From positions 1 to 11,414 of the forward strand of contig JABWBL010000064.1 of assembly GCA_013360535.1 (NCBI GenBank): a stretch of DNA of 11,414 nt, written 5' to 3'. The notes under the pieces are model-generated. The model was not told the origin of the DNA. It saw only the letters and a program-made list of their open reading frames with translations, and ran no database searches. The position numbers and the translations under genes were made by a program. Positions 7,036 to 11,414 of this stretch are shown here, in pieces. The stretch is from Planctomycetaceae bacterium. Its GTDB lineage: Bacteria > Planctomycetota > UBA1135 > GCA-002686595. The number at the start of each line of letters is the position of its first letter. The first letter of the stretch is position 1.

Positions 7036-9108
7036 CTACCGCGCCGGAGCGAGCGACCGCAGCAGGCGATCGGCCTCGGCGGAGACGTCGTCAGGGCGCG
7101 CAGGCTGCGCGAGGCGCTGCAGGAGAGCGCGACCTCGCGCGGCGAGAGCGGCGTCGGCGCCCGTGGCGGCTTCGCGCGCGATGGCGAGCGCGCGCGAGCG
7201 GTCGTAGGCGTCGAACTGCTGTTCGAGCACGTCGAGCTCGAGCGTGAGCGCCTCGGACACGCGGCCGGACTGGCGCAGCTCGCTCGCCCACAGGATGCGC
7301 ACGAGCGGATCGGAAGCGTCGGTGTTCCACGCGCTCTCGATGACACGGCGACGGCCGGCGGAGTCGCCCTGACGATCGAACCACACCGCACGCAGGCGCA
7401 CGAGCTCCGCTGAACGCACGCCGATCGCCTCGGCGGCATCGAGGCTCGCGCCGATGCGCTCGAGCGCCGCGGCGCGCTCCGCTCCCACGGAGTCGCGCAT
7501 GTCGCGCAGCTCGATCCCGGCGAGCTTTTCGAGCGCCACGAGGCGCTGGCGCTTCCAGTCCTCGCGGAACGGCAGCACGCTCGCGGCCGTCTCGCCCCGT
7601 TTCGCGAACTCGATCGCCGCGCGGTACCGCTCGCGGGCCTTCGCACCGTCGCCGACACGTTCCGAGACGCCGCCGGCAGCGAGCGCCGCCTGCGCGTAGC
7701 TCTCCAGCAAGTCCTCGGGCGGCACGTTCGTGCCCGGCACGTGCACTTCCGGCGTCGCGAGCGCACGTTCGTACAGCTCGAGCGCACGTCCCGGCGCCTC
7801 GTTCTCGAGCTCACGCGCGAGGTCGAGCAGCTCGTAGGCCGACTGAGGAGCGCGCGCGGCCTGCGACTCGAGCAGCGCGCGCGCGTCCTTCCACTTGGCG
7901 GTCTCGCTCCACGCGACGAGCGCGAGCACCGGCCCGCAGGCGATCGCCAGCGCGATGGACAGCGCGCGCCCGAGGATTCCACGTTCCCACGCCCGACCGA
8001 TCCCGAGCGCCATCACGAACGTGAGCCCGATCAGCCCCGGCGCGAGGAACCGCGACGCGGCGATCGCTCCCGTCGGAACGAGCACGTTCGAGGTCGGAAA
8101 CCACGCGACGAGAAACCACGCGAGCCCGAACGCGACGGCGCGCGAGCCGCGTTTCCATGCGAACAGCGCACCGGCGCCGAGCGCGAGAAACGTTGCGAAA
8201 CCCGCCAGCGCGCGCGGGTCCGCGAAACTCTCAGCCGGCGGCACGTCCTGAAAGCCGACGACCGCGAGCTGCTTCCACGGCGCGACAAGGATCCTGAGGG
8301 ACCAGCTCGAGAAGGCCGCGAAGGCCGACGCGAGCCGCGCCATCAACGGAAATCCCGCGTGAACGGGGTCATCCGCGCTCGCCAGCGTTCCGATCGCCGC
8401 GAGCCGGAGCGCGAGCGCGAGCGCAATTCCCGTCGCCGTCGCCAGACCCGCGCACAACATGCGCTTCCCACGCTCCTCCTGCGTCTCGCGCAGAAGCTCG
8501 AACAGCAGCGCGAGCGGCACGACGAGCACTCCCGACTCCTTCGAGAGTACCGCCAACGCTGCGAGCACGGCCGCTGCACCGAGCTTCCCAATCGTCTGTC
8601 GCCCCGCGAGAACGAGCGCCGCCGCCGTCGACACCACGTTCGCGAGATTGTCCGCGAGCCCGACCTGCCCCCCCGCGAGCTCGGCATGGATCGGGTGCAC
8701 GGCCGCAAACACGGCCGCACAGGCCGCGATCGTCTCCGCCTTGCTGGCGCCCGCGAGCAACTTCCTGAGCAGCTCGAAACGCAGCATCGCGAGCAGCCCG
8801 AGCAGCGTGACGTTGACGAACGCGATCGCTCCGGGCCCGAGCGCCTTCAACGCCGCGAGCAAGACCAGCGGAATCGGCCGGTACAAGCCGCCCGGCCGTC
8901 CCGTGCCTTCCCACCAGTCGAGCCCTGCGATGCGCAGCGGCTCGAACGGCTCGAGCAGAGGGTTGTCGCGGACGACGATCGCGCCATCGAGCACGTAGTC
9001 GCCGCCGAACGCGGGCCAGTACGCGAGGAACGCGAACGCGGCAACCAGCGCACGCGCCTTCCATCCCCACGCGTCGCGCTTCGCTCCCTCGCTCGTCGGG
9101 CTCGACAT
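7036..9108 (-). CDS. TMTC-like membrane glycosyltransferase with TPR-like C-terminal region
   Basis: This is a 690-residue protein in two halves. Residues 17-400 are a multi-pass membrane region with about ten or eleven hydrophobic segments. They match the order of motifs in TMTC/PMT-type (GT-C fold) transferases: an acidic first loop (GGDYVLDG, 36-42), GLYRPIP (74-80), HPIHAE (138-143), GLADNLANV (150-158), LSKESGVLV (188-196), and FPTSNVLVPTGAIAASRFL (337-355). Residues 404-690 are soluble, Ala/Arg/Glu-rich and helical. TPR-like hairpins such as GRALELYERAL (440-450) and AKARERYRAAIEFA (489-502) recur there. Relatives transfer sugar from a lipid carrier to exported proteins, so a role in glycosylation outside the membrane is likely. 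The acidic pair in loop 1 is D37/D41 rather than adjacent Asp residues, so activity is not certain. The transporter gene ends 18 bases upstream, yet a TATCTT hexamer lies inside that gap. Confidence 0.82.
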   Translation of the reverse strand: MSSPTSEGAKRDAWGWKARALVAAFAFLAYWPAFGGDYVLDGAIVVRDNPLLEPFEPLRIAGLDWWEGTGRPGGLYRPIPLVLLAALKALGPGAIAFVNVTLLGLLAMLRFELLRKLLAGASKAETIAACAAVFAAVHPIHAELAGGQVGLADNLANVVSTAAALVLAGRQTIGKLGAAAVLAALAVLSKESGVLVVPLALLFELLRETQEERGKRMLCAGLATATGIALALALRLAAIGTLASADDPVHAGFPLMARLASAFAAFSSWSLRILVAPWKQLAVVGFQDVPPAESFADPRALAGFATFLALGAGALFAWKRGSRAVAFGLAWFLVAWFPTSNVLVPTGAIAASRFLAPGLIGLTFVMALGIGRAWERGILGRALSIALAIACGPVLALVAWSETAKWKDARALLESQAARAPQSAYELLDLARELENEAPGRALELYERALATPEVHVPGTNVPPEDLLESYAQAALAAGGVSERVGDGAKARERYRAAIEFAKRGETAASVLPFREDWKRQRLVALEKLAGIELRDMRDSVGAERAAALERIGASLDAAEAIGVRSAELVRLRAVWFDRQGDSAGRRRVIESAWNTDASDPLVRILWASELRQSGRVSEALTLELDVLEQQFDAYDRSRALAIAREAATGADAALAARGRALLQRLAQPARPDDVSAEADRLLRSLAPAR

Positions 9109-9115
9109 CGGGAAG

Positions 9116-9121
9116 AAGATA
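9116..9121 (-). promoter_or_regulatory. -10-like hexamer of the TMTC-like gene
   Basis: TATCTT on the minus strand ends seven bases before the ATG at 9108, inside the 18-base gap after the transporter stop codon. It would give a leaderless start of its own for the glycosyltransferase gene. The sequence in front of the ATG is pyrimidine-rich, with no Shine-Dalgarno match. No -35 element is recognisable. Confidence 0.4.
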
Positions 9122-9126
9122 CCGCG

Positions 9127-9903
9127 CTACTGCGGATCTTCGGGGTGCGCCTCGCTCGCGAGCTGCGCGGCCTCTTCCTTGCCGAGCCACGCCACCACCA
9201 GCCCGCGCACGAAGTACAGGAGCGGCGTCATCACGACCGCGAGCGCGAACTTGTACACGTAATTGGTGAGCGCGATGCGGCCCGCGGCTCCCGCCTCCAT
9301 GTGCGGATCTCCCGCGAGCGCCGGCAGCACGTAGAACGCGAGGTAGATCACGACCAGCGTGTCGAGCAGCTGGCTCACGACCGTGCTGCCTTGCGCGCGC
9401 AGCCAGATCATCTTTCCGCCCGTCTTCCGGCGCAGCCACGAGAACACCGCGACATCGACGAACTGCGCGAACGCGAAGGCGACCAGGCTCGCGACGGTGA
9501 TCGTCCACGTCGCGCCGAAAGCGATCTCGTAGGCGCGGTGCGCCGTCTCGGAGTCGAGTCCGGGAGTGAAGCTCACGGTCCGCGCCTTCGCCGACGCGAC
9601 GACGACCGGCTGCAGCACGAGGTTGACCGCGATCGCGAGCCACGTGAACGAGCGCACGATGCGCCGTCCGAAGTACTCGTTGACGATGTCGGTCAGCACG
9701 AACGTCAGCGGGAAGGCGAGGATGCCCGCGGTCGCGACGAACGTCTCGCCCTCGAGCCCGAGGTGCTTCGGTGCCAGCCCGAACAGCGTGAACTCCCACA
9801 GCTTGTTGCCGAGGAAGTTCGCGGCGACGAAGAAGCCCGTGAAGAGCGCGAGCGAGGCGAGCAGCAAGGTCTCGCGGCGGGAGCCGGCGCGGCTGGTTTC
9901 CAT
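9127..9903 (-). CDS. yhhQ: YhhQ-family queuosine precursor transporter
   Basis: This is a 258-residue inner-membrane protein of the VUT/YhhQ family (COG1738, PF02592). Family marks, numbered from the chosen ATG, are ANFLGNKLWEF (about 28-38), FPLTFVLTDIVNEYFGRR (about 64-81), and FAFAQFVDVAVFSWLRRKTG (about 142-161) followed by GSTVVSQLLDTLVV. About six hydrophobic segments span the protein. E. coli YhhQ imports preQ0 and preQ1, precursors of the modified tRNA base queuosine, so the same role is inferred here; which precursor is taken up cannot be seen. An in-frame GTG at 9912 would add three residues. ATG at 9903 is preferred because TACCGT ends seven bases before it and overlaps that GTG. 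The gene is divergent from a lipoprotein gene and 18 bases ahead of the TMTC-like gene. No queuosine synthesis gene is in the window. Confidence 0.88.
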   Translation of the reverse strand: METSRAGSRRETLLLASLALFTGFFVAANFLGNKLWEFTLFGLAPKHLGLEGETFVATAGILAFPLTFVLTDIVNEYFGRRIVRSFTWLAIAVNLVLQPVVVASAKARTVSFTPGLDSETAHRAYEIAFGATWTITVASLVAFAFAQFVDVAVFSWLRRKTGGKMIWLRAQGSTVVSQLLDTLVVIYLAFYVLPALAGDPHMEAGAAGRIALTNYVYKFALAVVMTPLLYFVRGLVVAWLGKEEAAQLASEAHPEDPQ

Positions 9904-9910
9904 CGCTCGC

Positions 9911-9916
9911 ACGGTA
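9911..9916 (-). promoter_or_regulatory. -10-like hexamer of the yhhQ-like gene
   Basis: TACCGT on the minus strand ends seven bases before the ATG at 9903, the spacing expected for a leaderless mRNA. It is a weak -10 match on its own. Its value lies in sharing the TAnnnT pattern and spacing with neighbouring genes. Confidence 0.3.
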
Positions 9917-9961
9917 CGGCGCTCGCGGCGCGAGGACCAGCCACGGCGGCTTCGCGCCCGC

Positions 9962-9967
9962 TATCCT
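9962..9967 (+). promoter_or_regulatory. -10-like hexamer of the lipoprotein gene
   Basis: TATCCT ends ten bases before the ATG at 9978, so the predicted leader would be only about four bases. No purine-rich ribosome site lies between. The hexamer faces away from the yhhQ hexamer in a divergent gap of 74 bases, which must hold both promoters. No -35 match is visible at 16-18 bases. Confidence 0.42.
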
Positions 9968-9977
9968 CTGCGCTCGC

Positions 9978-10976
9978 ATGAATCGCCTTCCGCTCGCCCC
10001 GCTGCTCCTCGCTCTCGCCGCCTGCAGCGAGGCCCCCGCAGGAAACCCCGTGCCGACACCGGACGCACGAACGGCCAACCCGACGAGCGACGCCGCGGAG
10101 ACGTCGACGCCAGCTTCCGCCGAGGTTCGCGGCGCACCGACCGAGATCGTCGCGCCCACACCGCTCGCGGACCTGCACGAGGGCAAGCTCCAGACCTTCC
10201 GCCAGTCCGACGGCTTCTTCACGTTCCAGATGCCGGCCGGATGGAGCGCCGAGGAGCAGCCGCAGGCGATCGCGATCAACCCCGGGCTCAAGGAAGGCGA
10301 CACGCTCGACGCCGTGATCCTCGTCAGCTTCGGCGAGCTCGCCGAGGACGAGCGCGGCCAGACGATCGAGTCGATCCTGGGCGCGAAGGAGAGCCAGCTG
10401 ATCTCCGGCTTCTCCGAGCTGGGCGTGCGCCTCGAGCGTGCCTCCGCGGTGCCGACGCGCATCGGCGTCAAGGACCTCGCGGGCGCCGAGCAGCTGTGGC
10501 GCGGCGACGCCGGAGGACAGGCGGTGACGCTGTGGGTCGGCGCGATCGTGCAGCGCGAGTACTACTTCGCCGTCGTCGCGCTCGTCGTCGACGCGAGCTC
10601 GAAGCGCTTCCTGCCCGGTGCGCGGCGCATCCTCGCCAGCGTCGAGCCGAAGGCGCCCGTGCGCGATCGCGACGCCGAAGCCGAGCTTTCCGGGCTGGAA
10701 TTCGCGGCCAGCACGGACTTCGGCGGCGGCGGCTCGATCCACACCGTGTACGAGTTCGGCGGCGACGGCAGCGTGTCGCGCCGCACGATGACCAGCGGTT
10801 CCTTCGGCCTCGACGGCTCCGTGGGCGGCGAGTCGATCGCGCGCGGCACGTACATGGTCGTCGGCCCCCTCGTGTACCTGCAGTTCGGCGATGGACAGGA
10901 AGTCGCGCGGCTCTCCCGCGCCGGACGGCGCATCGACGCCCTGCAGTTCGGCAACAAGCGCCACGCGCGCCTGTAG
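9978..10976 (+). CDS. Two-domain lipoprotein (DcrB/PsbP-like plus lipocalin-like C-terminus)
   Basis: This 332-residue protein has a clear lipoprotein signal: MNRLP, a Leu/Ala core, and lipobox LAAC with C16 as the modified cysteine. Residues 17-68 are a Pro/Thr/Ala-rich linker. Residues 74-225 begin with a DGFFTFQMPAGWS motif and end with an RRILASV helix. This resembles DcrB/PsbP-fold lipoproteins, whose first strand pair typically reads as a hydrophobic repeat ending in P-x-G-W. Residues 238-326 look like a small beta-barrel of the lipocalin-like type, with VYEFGGDGSVSRR, GTYMVVGPLVYLQF and GDGQEVARL giving the strand, glycine and turn pattern. Both assignments rest on pattern and not on a search. 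The two domains suggest a surface-tethered ligand-binding or stress role, but the ligand is unknown. The ECF sigma gene begins eight bases after the stop, so co-transcription is likely. Confidence 0.85.
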   Translation: MNRLPLAPLLLALAACSEAPAGNPVPTPDARTANPTSDAAETSTPASAEVRGAPTEIVAPTPLADLHEGKLQTFRQSDGFFTFQMPAGWSAEEQPQAIAINPGLKEGDTLDAVILVSFGELAEDERGQTIESILGAKESQLISGFSELGVRLERASAVPTRIGVKDLAGAEQLWRGDAGGQAVTLWVGAIVQREYYFAVVALVVDASSKRFLPGARRILASVEPKAPVRDRDAEAELSGLEFAASTDFGGGGSIHTVYEFGGDGSVSRRTMTSGSFGLDGSVGGESIARGTYMVVGPLVYLQFGDGQEVARLSRAGRRIDALQFGNKRHARL

Positions 10977-10984
10977 CGCTCCCG

Positions 10985-11414
10985 ATGAGCTCGTCCCACG
11001 ACGCCAGCAGCGGCCGAGCGCAGTTCCTCACGACACGCTGGAGCCTCGTCGCGTCGCTGACGCAACCCGACCCGCCGCGGGCGCGGGCCGCGCTGACGGA
11101 GCTGTGCGAGCTGTACTGGACGCCCCTGTACGCGTTCCTGCGCCGCCGCGGCCTCGACTCGCACGCGGCAGCCGACACGGTGCAAGGATTCTTCGCGGAG
11201 CTCGTGGAAAAGCGCAACTTCGGCGAGCTCTCGGCGGACCGCGGCCGCTTCCGCTCCTTCCTGCTCGCGGCGCTCTCGCACCACCTGTCGCACGAACGCG
11301 CGCGCGCCGGCGCCCTCAAGCGCGGTGGCGGCGCGAGCATCGTCTCGATCGATCCGGTCGACGCGGACGAGCGCCTGCAGGTCGCCACCACGGGCGAGCT
11401 CACGCCCGAGCACG
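10985..11414 (+). CDS. Planctomycete-type ECF RNA polymerase sigma factor, C-terminus off the window
   Basis: The frame opens at the ATG at 10985 and continues through the right edge, giving 143 residues of a protein that is normally near 190-220. TTRWSLV (16-22), the region 2 helices LTELCELYWTPLYAFLRRRG (37-56) and DTVQGFFAELVEK (64-76), DRGRFRSFLLAALSHHL (85-101) and ERARAGALKRGGG (104-116) match a sigma group I know from planctomycetes. TPEH at 140-143 fits the TPE linker before region 4, which is therefore not visible. It should direct RNA polymerase to a specific regulon. In this group a Ser/Thr kinase gene often follows, but that would lie outside the window. The gene follows the lipoprotein gene with an 8-base gap, has no Shine-Dalgarno sequence, and shows no anti-sigma partner in view. 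Confidence 0.88.
   Translation, partial: MSSSHDASSGRAQFLTTRWSLVASLTQPDPPRARAALTELCELYWTPLYAFLRRRGLDSHAAADTVQGFFAELVEKRNFGELSADRGRFRSFLLAALSHHLSHERARAGALKRGGGASIVSIDPVDADERLQVATTGELTPEH

Noticed and set aside
9904..9912. GTG start for the yhhQ-like gene, adding three residues
   Set aside because: The GTG overlaps the proposed -10 hexamer and has no ribosome site; the ATG at 9903 keeps every family motif.
7741..9981. A 746-codon plus-strand open frame opposite the membrane protein genes
   Set aside because: Its Arg/Glu/His-rich product is the complement of hydrophobic codons in the two minus-strand membrane proteins, which carry clear family motifs.
9705..10964. A 419-codon minus-strand open frame across the divergent promoter region
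   Set aside because: It runs antisense through the lipoprotein gene and across the intergenic gap, and has no recognisable domain.

Overview
The window is high-GC chromosomal DNA that most probably comes from a planctomycete (Planctomycetota). Two things point there. The sigma factor at the right edge has the TTRWSLV start, the GFFAELVEK-type region 2 and the ALKRGGG stretch of a planctomycete-type ECF sigma group. The long exported protein in the middle carries a DCNGNG...NGNPDEC calcium-type linker followed by a Cys/Gly/Asn-rich C-terminal domain, a pattern I associate with exported planctomycete proteins. This assignment comes from recognition, not from a search. I see no tRNA, rRNA, CRISPR array, insertion sequence or phage gene, so the region looks like ordinary but poorly characterised chromosome.

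Layout. Bases 1-1674 (minus strand) hold a MerR-type regulator followed by a cytoplasmic von Willebrand A (VWA) protein that runs off the left edge. A gap of about 190 bases contains a near-perfect 20-bp palindrome at the merR start. Bases 1862-3568 (plus) encode a poly-glycine-tethered lipoprotein with one DUF4382-like domain and four DUF5666-like repeats. After strong hairpins, 3751-6981 (plus) encodes a 1076-residue secreted mosaic: L-type lectin, Fn3-like domain, an unassigned segment, a PQQ-type sugar dehydrogenase propeller, a calcium-type linker and the C-terminal domain. It converges on a minus-strand pair: a TMTC-like membrane glycosyltransferase with helical repeats (7036-9108), and upstream of it a YhhQ-family queuosine-precursor transporter (9127-9903). 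Divergent from that pair are a two-domain lipoprotein (9978-10976) and, 8 bases further, the ECF sigma factor that is cut by the right edge.

How the genes may work together. No single pathway unites the window. It reads as an envelope-centred neighbourhood: two lipoproteins, a secreted lectin-dehydrogenase that could oxidise sugars while bound to glycans, and a membrane glycosyltransferase. Two regulatory nodes accompany them, a MerR protein probably acting on its own promoter and an ECF sigma factor. The most coherent unexpected signal is that five of the eight genes have a TAnnnT -10-like hexamer ending only 6-10 bases before the start codon and no Shine-Dalgarno sequence. This suggests leaderless or nearly leaderless mRNAs. 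The clearest Shine-Dalgarno sequence belongs to the DUF4382/DUF5666 lipoprotein; the VWA gene has a weaker one.
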